Origin: Tetrapyrgos nigripes | Lineage: Eukaryota; Basidiomycota; Agaricomycetes; Agaricales; Campanellaceae | Length of the DNA: 64,000 nucleotides | Direction: 5' to 3' | Assembly: GCA_013368315.1 (NCBI GenBank) | Contig: JAACJM010000124.1 | Location: 124,001 to 188,000 of the forward strand | Shown: positions 11,601 through 22,038 of the stretch, in pieces | Layout: each line of letters starts with the position of its first letter | How positions within the stretch are numbered: the first letter of the stretch is position 1 | Program-made: the position numbers and the translations under genes | Notes under the pieces: model-generated | Seen by the model: the letters and a program-made list of their open reading frames with translations, nothing else | Told to the model about the DNA's origin: nothing | Database searches by the model: none

Positions 11601-12126
11601 GTTAGAGGATCTGGAGGAAGTAGAAGGAGAAATAGACGAACAGCGTATAACCAAGATGGATATGACGAAATGTAGAAAGTGTATGGTGATGAGGTCAGAG
11701 GTGAGTGTTTCTTGTATCTTCTCCCTCGACGACATGTATACTTTGGGCGTGACGATGCTGTTCCCTTGCTTTTCGCAATGGAGAGAGCACATCCGAGTCA
11801 TAAGTATGATCATCACTGTGAGTGTCTTCTTCCTCTTTTCTTTCCTTGCTTTCCATATTTTCACTTTTTCTTGGAGCCTGGCTCTCTTCCTCCTCATATC
11901 TAGTCTCGATGATCCAGACTGATGATATATACTTAGACACTCATCGTGTGTATATATGTAGTCTGGTATTAAGTTATAGGGCGTGACCGCGCCAAAAATT
12001 AATGACCAATCTAATTCGTTCCCACGGCCCCCTACTTCTCAAGCGCCATCACCTGCTGCCCGACTATCTGCTTATTATCATCATAATACCTCAGAACGTC
12101 CATCAAATCAACCACCCTCATTCAAT

Positions 12127-12885
12127 ATGTCAAATAGAACAAGAAAACCACGAAAAACCGCCACCAAATACCTTACAGCAGCTGACATACCTGACATACC
12201 CATTGCACCCCCTGATGTGTCAAACTATCGCTTTACACCGTACCCACCGTCAATACAGGTGCCTAATGCTTCTGAACTTGGACCAATCCGTAGTCCACGT
12301 GGGCTTGGCTATAGAATTTCGGGAATTGATCAAAACGCCGTTAGCAGAAGTGCTTCTGATCCTCGCGCTTCTCCAGCTTCTGTATCGAGGCTTCCCAGCC
12401 TGTCTGTGCCCCATACCTTCCTTACACCCTCTATCTCTGGCTTTGTCTCAATTCCAGATACTCCCTCAACGCTTGTAAACACCTCAATTGATGGATCTGT
12501 ACTTGGAAACCCTGTTCCATCAATCCCATCAAAATCCATGTTATTCAACAATCTCCCTCCTGCTCCATCACTCCCAGTCCTTCGCAGAAAACGAGGTACA
12601 CCTCAAGAGTGTCTCTATGATGATCTAAGCCTTGTAGACGAGCATCTTCAACGCTTGTCCAAGGATTTTGGATCACTCAGAAAATTTCTTTCTCTAGTCT
12701 TCTGGTGCCGGCGGCGAAAACAAGATGCAGATCTTCATTCATCATTTCACAAGAACTCTGTTCGCCGTTTCCTTCAGGGTCGGAATGATATCAAACCCGT
12801 CGACATTGTTAAACGGATGTATCAACATCGGAATAGCTATCCATCGTACAGATATGCATCAGATCAAAAAAAATCATTTTCGTGA
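12127..12885 (+). CDS. Pro/Ser-rich hypothetical protein of the inverted-repeat element
   Basis: The open frame begins upstream at 11983 without an ATG; the first in-frame ATG is at 12127 and gives about 252 residues. The N-terminus is basic (SNRTRKPRKTATKYL), the middle is low-complexity Pro/Ser-rich, and the C-terminus is basic with a CRRRKQD motif and a predicted helical LSLVDEHLQRLSKDFGSL stretch. I recognise no domain. The length and open frame suggest it is or recently was coding, perhaps with an upstream exon. It faces the helicase fragment. Confidence 0.4.
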   Translation: MSNRTRKPRKTATKYLTAADIPDIPIAPPDVSNYRFTPYPPSIQVPNASELGPIRSPRGLGYRISGIDQNAVSRSASDPRASPASVSRLPSLSVPHTFLTPSISGFVSIPDTPSTLVNTSIDGSVLGNPVPSIPSKSMLFNNLPPAPSLPVLRRKRGTPQECLYDDLSLVDEHLQRLSKDFGSLRKFLSLVFWCRRRKQDADLHSSFHKNSVRRFLQGRNDIKPVDIVKRMYQHRNSYPSYRYASDQKKSFS

Positions 12886-12988
12886 TCTTCTCATGACAGT
12901 AGGAAAGGCCTTGTAGGCCGAAATCGTTACATTCATGAATCTATATATGTATGTAGTGAGAAAGTTAGCTGTATGTATTATATATCAA

Positions 12989-13465
12989 TCAAATACATAC
13001 AATACTAGTGGCGAGACCCTTAGTTGGAGTGACAACGACTGCTACTGGTCGCTCACGTACGACAAATGCGGGATACAAGTGCAGATTGGACCGGATTTCC
13101 ATATGTGCAAGGAGAGGAATGATGTACAAGCTGGATTTTCCCTCACCAGTAGCAGCAAAAAGTAGCAAGTTCTTTCCAGAGAGGACTCTGGGAATGTTCT
13201 CGAGTTGATAGTCACGAAGGCCATTGGGCCATTGAGGAACTCGCCGAGAAATGATGGATTTGAGTGTATTGAGACCTTCGGAATCGGTCCATTCGGGTGT
13301 GAGAGCCATAAGACTAAAGGCGAGATGACTAGAAACGAGTTCTGATGTGGTTTGAAGATCCTGGGGTAGGTAGTCGAGAATAAACGCGTATAAGTATGGA
13401 GGAAGCTTTGAGGACACGACGCGGTCAGGGCCTGAGTGACTGTGGGAACAACTTAGCTTAGTCAT
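12989..13465 (-). pseudogene. Truncated RecQ-like DEAD-box helicase
   Basis: The 158-residue frame contains a Q-motif-like LRDYQLENIPRVLSG, a Walker A site (ATGEGKSS, motif I) and motif Ia (VVVTPTKGLA), as in superfamily 2 RecQ-type helicases that use ATP to unwind DNA. The DEAD/H box and all C-terminal motifs are absent because the frame ends at the centre of the element. The start codon lies inside the right inverted repeat. Such helicase N-termini are multi-copy in Agaricomycete genomes; the link to this element is inferred from position. Confidence 0.65.
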
Positions 13466-14036
13466 TAATTTCTGGCGCGGCCGCGCCTCAGAGAAAACAA
13501 TAAGACTACCTCATATCCTTCACATTTCACTCCCTTTCGTCCCTTCGTTATCATCTTTGTCCATATCTCTGGTTTTTGGTCTCTGGTCATAACAAAGCTT
13601 ACACTGCAATCCTTATTTTATGCATTTAGGACCTACCTCTGGCTCTCAACAGCCCTCTTCGTCCTAGGGTATCCCCTGTTTTTCGAGGTGTTGGCATGAG
13701 TCATCCAATACCCCTCTCTTCTTACATCCGTACATCATTTCATTTATTTCTTTCACGTTTACAATTTATTTGACTCAACACCTTTCCAAGGATCGGATAC
13801 AGCGGGTCCTGTGGTTTGCAGCAGATGCCCGTCGTAGACCAGTATGATCCGTCACATATATACTTTTCTCATTCCATTTGAGATTCTTCAGTTTGAATTT
13901 TTCTCTGACTTTGCATGTGCTTTTCTTCTACCCACCCAACCCACCCTCTATGATTAAATTTACACTACTGTTGCCTACGCTTGTTTGTATTTACGAGCCC
14001 TACCACTCATTCACAATTTCTATGTTTTGATTGGGA

Positions 14037-14170
14037 CAGTTGCCCCTGGTTCTATTACTTAGTGTGCGAAGCTTGCGAGTAAGGTGGAGGTTTGAATCTT
14101 TCCGCTTTCTGGATTTTATAGTACTGAAGTACTTTTAGCTCTTCCCTTCGAGAGCACATATCTAAATAGC
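14037..14170 (+). repeat. tRNA-like SINE candidate
   Basis: TACTTAGTGTGCG (A-box-like) is followed about 30 bp later by GGTTTGAATCTTTCC (B-box-like, compare GGTTCGANNCC), then CTGGATTTTATAGTACT. The same order of parts (TACTTAGCTGGGG, GTTCGAGTTTC, CTGAATTTTAGTACT) occurs at 17745-17850. This supports a shared tRNA-derived family, though the copies are diverged. Confidence 0.35.
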
Positions 14171-14362
14171 CTCATGCATGCTAGGAATTACTTTCCAAAG
14201 ATATGGGCCTTGAACTCTGACCATGCTGAAATAGGCTGCAAATGAAATCAGTCAATCACTAATAAAGTACACTCAAGTTCATTCAACATACCGAATATTA
14301 GCTTCCTCAGCTACTGGGACAAGACTATTGTTGTACATACGTATTTAGTGGGTTTCAGACTC

Positions 14363-15818
14363 TTATTCTCTGAGTGTCTGTAATTGGAAAGATTCTTGTC
14401 CAAGACCCTCTACTTGTGTCTCTGTATCAGATCCTCCAGAACTCGAAGCTGCAGCTGCAATCACAGCAAATCGAAGAGACTGAGATAGGCTCAAGTCATT
14501 CGTAGATTTGAAGTCATCTCGGTGTTTCTCAACAGCGACTATCAGGATTATGAGAACTGGGTATAATGCCTATGATTTAACCCAATTACCAACTAGTTTG
14601 ACGTATAAATATAAGTGATTTGGAGGAAAGGTGAACTTACAGATAGAAATGGCATAACTCCAAGGTAAATCTGTGCAGAAAAGGTGTCGCCACCACTGGT
14701 GAATGCTATCGCGATAAGGGTGATCTATGGGTCAATCCAAGGTCAGTGTAAGTTCTAAATTCCGGAGAGCATGTCATTTGAATAAATTGACAATAATCAT
14801 CAATTAACTCACCCAAAGTGTACAATACATTATCCCAGATTCTGCCAACAATAAAAGCACTTTCTGTACTTTTGAACCATAGCGAATACTTTGGCCGAGG
14901 TTCTTTCGGATTTCATGGTGGTGACTCCTAGAGTGGACGGATGGCAGAGATAAATAAAATAATATTAATGAATCCAAGCAATGGTTAATATAGTTATTGA
15001 TCTTTACACTTACCATGCTTTATACCCAATCAAACTCGTCGCGATGATATTCGTAACAAGAAGAGGGATAGCCCGAACAAGAACAAGCTCTTTTTCCCCA
15101 GTGTTGGTAACGTTTTTGAGATTGCGGACGGCGGAGATTCCTGCGTCTGTGTAGACGCCCACTGACAGTGATAGTACAGTGTGGATAATCATCTCATTAG
15201 CAATTTAGCATCATTTGACTTCGAGCACTTACCCAAAGAACCAATGATACAGAGCGATAGAAGACCCTTAATGGCGAGATTATCAGGAAATAGGATCCAC
15301 GCTCGCCAGACTACGATCGCGTCACTAATGAGATACTGCAAGGAAGATCATTGCATTTAAATAAGTACGTCCAAGTAATAACCATAACTCGCTCACATTC
15401 GACCTATCCAGAAACGTCCTTGCAATCTCCAAATTCGTTTCTTTGCGTATATTATCTGGAGGATTATACCCCAGTAACGGAATTTGTACGAAATTGAATT
15501 TGATGCTGATAATCAAAGATGCAGTCGAGAGGACGAGCATTAGAACAACCAGTCCGAAAAGGGCGTTTTGAACTCTAGAGGCTTTCAGCTCTCTTTTCCT
15601 TATATAACATTGGAGAGTGAGTAAAGGGAAAATCCAGATTCTGGAGTCACCTACAAGAACAGATAAGAAGCCACAAAAACTAATGTCGAATTGACGCCAT
15701 GAAGGAAGCCTGTTATAGCTATCTCGACGATCCATTCCTTGATAATGACAAGAACGACATCAGCGAGGGGGTATGATTGCTGGTCTTGCTGCTGTGCTTG
15801 CAAAGAAGTCGTGGACAT
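14363..15818 (-). CDS. Seven-helix membrane protein (Agaricomycete serpentine family)
   Basis: The gene appears intact with seven exons: 15818-15655, 15598-15397, 15335-15233, about 15192-15014, 14927-14813, 14724-14641 and 14569-14363. All junctions read here are GT..AG. The start ATG at 15818 gives a short soluble N-terminus (STTSLQAQQQDQQSY), then a first helix. Family hallmarks are DRSN, the W-R-A-W motif in VVWRAWILFP, then LLVTNIIATSLIGYKAW and SGIMYCTLW. The C-terminal tail is cytosolic and Ser/Gln-rich. These proteins resemble receptors but no ligand is known. Adjacent copies of related families lie at 26219-28216 and, broken, at 681-7566. Confidence 0.8.
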
Positions 15819-16627
15819 GGTACTGCGTCTAGATGGGGACAGACGCCCAGTCCTGGGGAAGAATGGGGAGGAGAATGGTTCAAGATGCCGCTACTCATAA
15901 GTATGGGAAGAATTCTCATACTTATAGGTCTAGGACTTTGCTGACAACCGACAACCTCGGGGTGTTTGTGTCTCCGTATGTTTAGATTTCTATTGAAAGG
16001 ATCGCCAAAGTTTAACTGCTTGCTAATCCATTTTGACCTTCTAAATCAACTGTGAATCTACTAGAGATGATTAGCAGCGCCCTTTTTTTATCTCCAAACG
16101 CGATTTTATTTCTGTTGTGCTTATATTAGTTTCTGGCGATTTTTGTTATGCCTCCGCAGTTTATGCATCCTTCATACCTTAGTCTCAAAACTTCCTACAC
16201 ATACCCTAGATATTTTTAGAATGCATTGCGAGCGCCAACACCGAGAAGAGTGTAGGAGGGATAGCACAGTCCAAGGCTCCGACCAGATGACGGCAATTAG
16301 AATTTAGCCGATCGTCCGAAGAATTCAGAAATGGGCGCTGCTAATCACTTCTAATGGGGGAAGTACTCGAAAAATCAAATGAAGGTATCATTGATCCCAC
16401 TCACATACGGATATCATGGGCCACCCATGATGCTGTTATTGCGCCCAAATTGCACAGTTATTGTATTCGGTGAAGGACTTTCATCAGTCTACTACTCACG
16501 AATTCTTGATTGACTCCTCAAGCTAACCCATTCCATGCCCTCCCCCTCTCCATAAAGAGCCAAGCTACATACTAGCACCGGTGGGAAACACGAGCTGGAA
16601 TTCTTGGTTTCACGCTAGTCCGAGTAT
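15819..16627. other. Intergenic region
   Basis: I see the putative promoter of the membrane-protein gene on its left side and no further gene. The 66-residue minus frame at 15719-15919 is an overlapping shadow of exon 1. Confidence 0.4.
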
Positions 16628-16677
16628 CCAGACTGACGATACATCTTGACACTCTTCGTGTGATGTATGTAGTCTGG
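16628..16677. repeat. 50-bp hairpin repeat, second copy
   Basis: CCAGACTGACGATACATC pairs with GATGTATGTAGTCTGG across a short loop, with an inner ACAC/GTGT step. The copy at 11914-11966 has the same arms and loop core. Both are followed within about 20 bp by TATAGG and a GCG-rich sequence, so the hairpin is probably the end of a transposon family. Confidence 0.7.
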
Positions 16678-16710
16678 CGGCAATCTATAGGCGCGGGCAA
16701 CACTGCCATA

Positions 16711-17075
16711 ACGAGGGAAATGTGGCCATCGCTGCGCGTGACACGATAACGAGGCCCAAAATCTGTGAAGAAACGGCATGGCCGGACTTTGAATAGGAGA
16801 CCTATTTAGCATAGCCACACGCTGGAACGTCGGGTTATAAGAACGAGTCCCTTAAAAGGGCCTCATAATTAGTGTCGGAAAGGCATGCGCATTTCTGCAT
16901 TAAATGACCCCATGTTTTGTCAGGCATATGTAGTTACAGCATAATAATAAGAATACAAAATTTTGGCTTGAGAGGTACACTAGAAGAACTACCTATGGAG
17001 GGAACAAAATCGCAGCCGAAAGCTTGATGCAGAAGTGGCCGTGTCACGCGCAGCGATGGCCCATATTTCCCTCGT
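16711..17075 (-). mobile_element. TTACGAGGCC-family element with an extra inverted copy of its end
   Basis: Read on the minus strand, 16866 to 16711 contains TTATGAGGCCC, CTCGTTCTTATAACC, GTGTGGCTATG and then GGGCCTCGTTATCGTGTCAC and GCAGCGATGGCC, the same order as the copia insertion at 3146-3397. The terminal block (16711-16747) is repeated in inverted orientation at 17039-17073 (GTGTCACGCGCAGCGATGGC). The inverted pair encloses about 290 bp. Confidence 0.55.
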
Positions 17076-17744
17076 TTTATATTTATTTCCTTTCTTGTCA
17101 ACCCCTATTCGCGACTCCAGTGCTCGGAGTACGGATAACATTGCAAATACACGGTCCTAGTGAGTATGAAGTATCCTACCAATTTACCCATGTATTATTA
17201 CGAAGCAACAGCTAAATGGTCTCGCAAGGCGACAGGCACTTCAAATAGACAACGGTTATGAGAATGACCTGGATTGCTCTTATGGTTCAAGAGACAGTCT
17301 AAATCTGCGTCAGGCAATTGATTTATGTCCCGCTAGTGAGATTCACTTACCTCGTACTTACTGACAAGCGTTGGTGGTGGTGGTTGGGGGGGTTGATGGC
17401 TGATTTCTTTTCTTTTCGTTTCTTGTTTTCTTTATTTTTGTTCTCATTTTTTGTTTTTATGTTGGCAGGCAGTGAGTGACACGAAGCTGGCGGCGATCTT
17501 GATCTTTCTCTCCTTCGTCCCCGCGAATACCAACATTCACAGTATAGCTCAAAAAACTATACATGCTCGTCGAGCTTTGCGATCCTAAAGAGCTCCTTGA
17601 GGTCCAGATTCCAATCCTCTCGAATTCAAGAGCCTAATGTCAAACTTGTCCGTCCGGCTTGAGGTTGACATTGTCAATTTGTAGTGGAGACGGATACTTA
17701 ACGGCGACGTTTAAATTCATTTGATTCAACTACCGGTTTATATA

Positions 17745-17870
17745 CTTAGCTGGGGGCGGAGCAAAGGCAAAGCATCATTCCTGTCAGGAATCGTACGTTC
17801 GAGTTTCGACAGTGTATTCAGCTGAATTTTAGTACTCTCTTCTCTAGAACTCGGGCCACTGCTCCAGAGG
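17745..17870 (+). repeat. tRNA-like SINE candidate
   Basis: CTTAGCTGGGGGCGGAGC resembles a tRNA A box, ATTCCTGTCAGGAAT can form an anticodon-like stem, and GTACGTTCGAGTTTC resembles a B box. The downstream CTGAATTTTAGTACT matches the sequence after the candidate at 14037. Pairing of a full acceptor stem is not evident, so I do not call it a tRNA gene. Confidence 0.35.
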
Positions 17871-17899
17871 AAGGAAGGGGCATATAACTATATAACGTT

Positions 17900-18335
17900 G
17901 GTACATTAGGTAATGTGATTGGGATTGAAATTGACATACTCTACAGTACTGGGAGATGTGGGCCATCGCTGAGTCCTGACGTATGGAATAGATATGAAGC
18001 AGCAACTGTCAACTGTGATGCCATTGAGCTCCGAGTTTGAACCGCCAAAAGGCAGATGTCATCGGTAGCAAATGTATTCCGAACTGGTGAGACGACATGG
18101 CATAGCCATACCTGCGAAATCGCTATTAAGTGCAAATTGGCCTCTATAGTGGGAGTTGCAAAGCGACAGGTCAGTGCGCCATGTGCCGCTTCAGCAATAC
18201 GGAAACTGCCGGAAAGCGGAATGAAAAAAAACCGGTGGACGATTTCAGCATAGATGATAGCGGCCCGGCCACATAGCAAATGCCGGATTTGTAGGAACGA
18301 GCCCCTTAATAAAGTGGCCTCGTAATTCATTCGCC
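17900..18335 (-). repeat. Diverged TTACGAGGCC-family copy
   Basis: On the minus strand the sequence from 18330 reads TTACGAGGCCACTTTATTAA, then GGGGCTCGTTCC and a GCTATGTGGCCGG block, matching the left end of the family. The right end is not clear. The 133-residue minus frame 17941-18342 crosses this repeat and I do not regard it as a gene. Confidence 0.4.
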
Positions 18336-18708
18336 CAATCAAAATTCTCAGCTTAGCTTTTGACTGAATTCAATCGACTAGTACTGATTGGCACAAGACT
18401 GGCAGCATGCATGAACACAGTACTCGAAGTATAGCGAATATATGTTGGATGTATGACAAGACATATGGATTGCAATGGATTGAATTTCAATTGACAGAAC
18501 GATTTCATTTGAACTTCCTTACATACATGAGGCGACTTCGTTTGGCCTTACCTGGCGGCAGCACTCCCTACCAGATGTTTCAACACGTATACAGCGTTCC
18601 AAGCCTCAAACAAATGGACTGTCATCTCAATCGAATAGCCGCCTCCGTTATAAGTGCTCTGTTCCTCGTACCGGAGACACCACTCTCTCCCATTTGCTCC
18701 CCTTAGAA

Positions 18709-20494
18709 ATGTCCTCAATCTCTGAGCTCGACAGCTTACAGGAAACTCTCAACAACGCTATAGATACCATTCGAGAAGAATTGAAGGCCAACAAGCTTCC
18801 AGAACTCTCAACGCTTGCGACTGAACCGCATCCCTATGATAGTGCTTCTACGCTTCCCACTCCAAAGTTTTACCATGCTCAAATCACTGCTATTGGTGAG
18901 CACGCTGCCTGGTTGTTCTTTGGACCTCGAATCGACACATTTCTTACTTTTTCTTTCCACTAGCCGCATTGGTAATCACCCCTCTCGTACTGACTGCACT
19001 GTTCTTGATTTCGTATCTCCACAGTCCCGTCTCGACGCCCTCATCCAAAACCCATACAAACGTATCACCACCCAAATTTACGCTGTCTATGAAACTTCCG
19101 CCCTCTATATTACCGTGAAAGTCGGAGTAGTCGATGCCTTGGCCAATGCGCCTGATGTCTCAAAAGGACTCAGCATATCCGAACTCCAATCCAAGCTGGA
19201 TGTTGATGGTGCGAAACTGGCAATTATCCTCCGTCTCCTCGCCACGAAGGGATGGTTCCACGAAACTAGTGAAGGAGTTTTTGCTATTACAAGGCCGACG
19301 CTGCAACTGCGTGAAGGGAATAATGGATGGAAGGCAGTCTTGTACGCAGTATCTCCGATTCTCCCCTCAGATCATCGTATTCACTTCATGTATCATCTAA
19401 CAGAACCCCAGGAAAACCTAAAGTCGCCGACAGTCTCTACCAGATGATCACCCATCCACAATGGAAGTATTCCCAAGACTCAAAGCAGACTGCGTATCAA
19501 CTCGCCCATGATACCGACCTCGTTATGTTCGACCATCTATATAAGTATGCACCCGATACCTCGACACTGTTTGCCAACTCCATTAAAGTGGGTTACACGG
19601 TTGATGTCGGAGGCGATACGCTCATCTCTTGGCGTTTATGACCTCTTTCTAGTCTCTCGGCGACGAATTCTCTCCTGGGCTGTTGGAAGACTTCCCTTGG
19701 TCTCAGCTCGATGGTCGTACCATTGTTGATTGCGGAGGAGGCCAAGGTTCTATGACATTGCTTATAGTACCGAAAATGCCCAAGTCGTCCTTTGTGATTC
19801 AGGATCTTGCTGGACCGCTGGAACTCGCCAAGAAGAATTTAGAAACCACGCTCCCCGATGATTGGAACGCAGGTCGTATCAGATTGGAAGAACATGATTT
19901 CTTCAAGCCTCAGACACAGCAAGGCAGCGATAAAGTTTTCATTTTCCGTTGGGTTTTGTGAGTAGTTAACATTCCAGATTTTGTATTTGAGTATTTCTGC
20001 TAATTTTATGCCTCCTAGGCACGACTGGCCGGATGATGAAGCAGTCCGCATTCTCTCAAACGTGGCCAAAGGAGGAGGAAAGGGCGTACGTCTTGTTGTA
20101 CTCTTCATCTTTATCATGCACTTATTATCGTTATTCAGGCGAAAGTTCTCATCATAGAATTCATTATCACTCCCGGAACTATCTCAACTTCGTCTTCTCC
20201 TGCTCTGGTAGCCCCTGCAGACTCGGACTCGGCTGTAGAGCTCCCACCTTACATCCCGGCAGATTATGGACAGGTCTCGACGGTTGTACACGATATGAGC
20301 GCACATATGTTAGCCATTCTGAACGGAAGGGAACGAACGCTGGTAGGATTCAAATATTATCTTGTAATGGATTCGGATACTAACTTGATCCTCAGGCCGA
20401 GTACGAGTCTATAGTAAATCGCGCTGGAATGAAACTGGTCAAGTTATGGACTACCCGGTCACCCCTTTCGTTGCTTGAGGTGGAAGTTTTGTAA
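18709..20494 (+). CDS. SAM-dependent O-methyltransferase (plant/fungal COMT-like)
   Basis: The exons I can join are 18709-18895, 19025-19341, 19404-19587, 19653-19957, 20019-20085, 20139-20342 and 20396-20494. The N-terminal half is the winged-helix dimerisation region (ALIQNPYKRITTQIYAVYETSAL). The C-terminal half is the methyltransferase fold: LLEDFPWSQLDG, the glycine-rich SAM loop VDCGGGQGSM, and HDWPDDEAVRIL, which holds the catalytic-base region of this family (PF00891). It should methylate a hydroxyl group of a small aromatic or secondary metabolite; the substrate is unknown. Joining exon 1 to exon 2 with the obvious GT..AG sites leaves a one-base phase mismatch, so either the junction differs or there is a frameshift. 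Upstream start frames before 18709 lack an ATG. Confidence 0.8.
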
Positions 20495-20540
20495 GGCAAG
20501 GTTCAGATGAGTAGAATGGAATATGTGTCTAGACTCTAGA

Positions 20541-20600
20541 TTACGAGGCTGTTTATGGACTCGTTCTTATAATTCGAGGCTTCCAGGTGTGGCTATGGAA
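20541..20600 (+). repeat. TTACGAGGC-family end
   Basis: TTACGAGGCTG, CTCGTTCTTATAATTCGAGG and GTGTGGCTATGG appear in order just after the methyltransferase gene. This matches the left end of the copia insertion at 3146 and the minus-strand copy at 16866. No matching right end is obvious. Confidence 0.5.
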
Positions 20601-21164
20601 TTTGGATAAACGCTTTTCTTGCTAATTTCCGGCTCGGAATCCGGTTCCGCACAGTTTGACACTGCCAATGACAGCGCTCATTTAGCTACCCTCCTGCCTT
20701 ATAAGGCATACCCGAGGTTACATGCTCTAGCTGGCAAGTACCTACATAGTTCTGTAGCCCTGGGTCACATAACTACTCGCTGAGGAAGTGCCAGAGCTTC
20801 CTCAGACTGACCCAAATCGGGGTCAAAAACGCTTTGGCCTAATTATAACTGCACCCCCTCTCTACCAAATGTGCCGGATATTCGGTCCGCTACCCCTTTG
20901 GGTCGCGTCAACCACGGTCAAAGCGACGTGGACGTTCGTGGACGAGACTCCGACACTGCCCCAGCCGAAATCCCCTCGGTAAGAGCACTTACGTCATTAT
21001 CCACCCTTCTCTCTCTACCACCATCCTCCTATCACTTTGAGCGACGGCGGGTTTTTTCTATCTAGTTCTGTTGCTTCCTCTACACTTCTCTTCGTTAATT
21101 ATTCTCATTCACATTCAAAGAGGTCTGAAGTACTCTACCCGTTCAATCTAGTAAGACATTCGCC

Positions 21165-22038
21165 ATGGCAACTTGGTGCGTAGTCTAGTCTCTTCTCTTC
21201 TCATCTTCATTAGCTATTTTAACTAATCTTCTGCCCTTCTATCATCACATACTGATATAGGGTAGATGTTGTCTCTCTCGTTATCGTGAGTCTGCCTCGC
21301 TGTGAAATCTTCCGCTCGGTTGTCTTTCCTTCTCTCTTGCTATAGACAATCACCATCGTCGGAGGCATAACTTTCGGACTCATCTGGGGATACCGTACTT
21401 TCCATCAAAACATCCAATCGACACAGCAAAAGTATGTCCTTTCCTTCTTTCACTCTCACTCATCTGCTTACTCCTCGCCCCTCACCTCCTTCTCGCTTTC
21501 GTAATCCCACCCTTCTTTCTTCCAAAATCTTCACAGGTTCAAACAAAAAGGCGTGAACATATCTCGTCAAGGTGTATCTGTGAAAACTAGCGGGAGAATG
21601 GACAGGGAGGATTATGTTGATGCTACTCAGAGGTGCGTTGCATTCTGGTCGTGTGCACTCGCTAAACGGACTAATGCCTTCCTTCTCGCTGTTTTATCTT
21701 CGCCTTGGCTTCGTTCCAACTCCTTTCATTGTCCCATCCAACCACTACACTACATAACTTGTACAACACACGTCATCTCAAAATACACACTGTCCGTCGC
21801 ATCGGTACCGTTGACGACGTTCCCAACTTCCCAATCCTCTTCCCTTTCCTTCCTTACTCAACCCACCTCCCCTTCCCTTATAACCCAATCTAACCCCCGC
21901 CCCATCATACATAGAGGTCTCATCCGAGCCATGGAAGCTTCTTCTTTCGGGAAACCAGACGCGCAATCTCCTGCGTCTCCGCTTTCCAGTGCTAATGGGA
22001 GTGGGAAGAGGGGTTTCTTTAGGCGGAAGAAGGAGTAG
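21165..22038 (+). CDS. Small single-pass membrane protein, unknown function
   Basis: Five exons give a protein of about 113 residues. The first two are tiny: MATW is split by an intron, then VDVVSLVI. The third encodes a transmembrane helix (TITIVGGITFGLIWGYRTF). The fourth is a polar region (FKQKGVNISRQGVSVKTSG.. to VDATQR) and the last, after a roughly 280-bp intron, is Ser/Pro-rich and ends in a basic tail (KRGFFRRKKE). All introns are GT..AG and keep the frame. I do not recognise the family. The tail could face the cytosol or act as a retention or nuclear-type signal, but that is inference. Confidence 0.6.

Larger units (their letters stand above)
11914..13495. mobile_element. Inverted-repeat element with a hairpin end and a helicase fragment
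   Basis: Imperfect inverted repeats of about 25 bp bound the interior: left GACCGCGCCAAAAATTAATG (near 11985-12004) and right CATTAATTTCTGGCGCGGCC (near 13464-13483). Outside the left repeat is a hairpin at 11914-11966 (CCAGACT...AGTCTGG) that recurs at 16628-16677. Two convergent reading frames lie inside: a Pro/Ser-rich protein from the left and a RecQ-like helicase N-terminus from the right. The helicase stops after motif Ia, so the centre has probably been deleted. The element lies inside the DHHC pseudogene. I cannot assign a superfamily. Confidence 0.5.
11600..13692 (+). pseudogene. Degenerate DHHC palmitoyltransferase copy, interrupted
   Basis: Three blocks match the intact DHHC gene at 53559-55844. 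At 11600-11700 an acidic block leads into MTKCRKC.VMR (intact gene: [11 protein letters not shown]). At about 11779-11820 the frame reads ERAHPSHKYDHHC (intact: [19 protein letters not shown]), so cysteines and a histidine of the zinc-binding DHHC-CRD are lost. At 13630-13690 it reads [21 protein letters not shown] (intact: [19 protein letters not shown]). A 1.58-kb inverted-repeat element sits between the second and third blocks. The N-terminal and C-terminal parts are missing. It is a dead duplicate. Confidence 0.65.

Noticed and set aside
12002..12478. 158-residue frame starting at the ATG in the inverted repeat
   Set aside because: It overlaps the longer Pro/Ser-rich frame, is rich in Leu/Ile/His without domain features, and looks like an out-of-frame shadow.
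17745..17830. A functional tRNA gene
   Set aside because: A- and B-box-like words and an anticodon-like stem are visible, but no 7-bp acceptor stem or proper T and D arms can be paired by eye; kept only as a SINE candidate.
17941..18342. 133-residue minus-strand frame
   Set aside because: It runs through a recognisable TTACGAGGCC-family repeat and contains no conserved domain.
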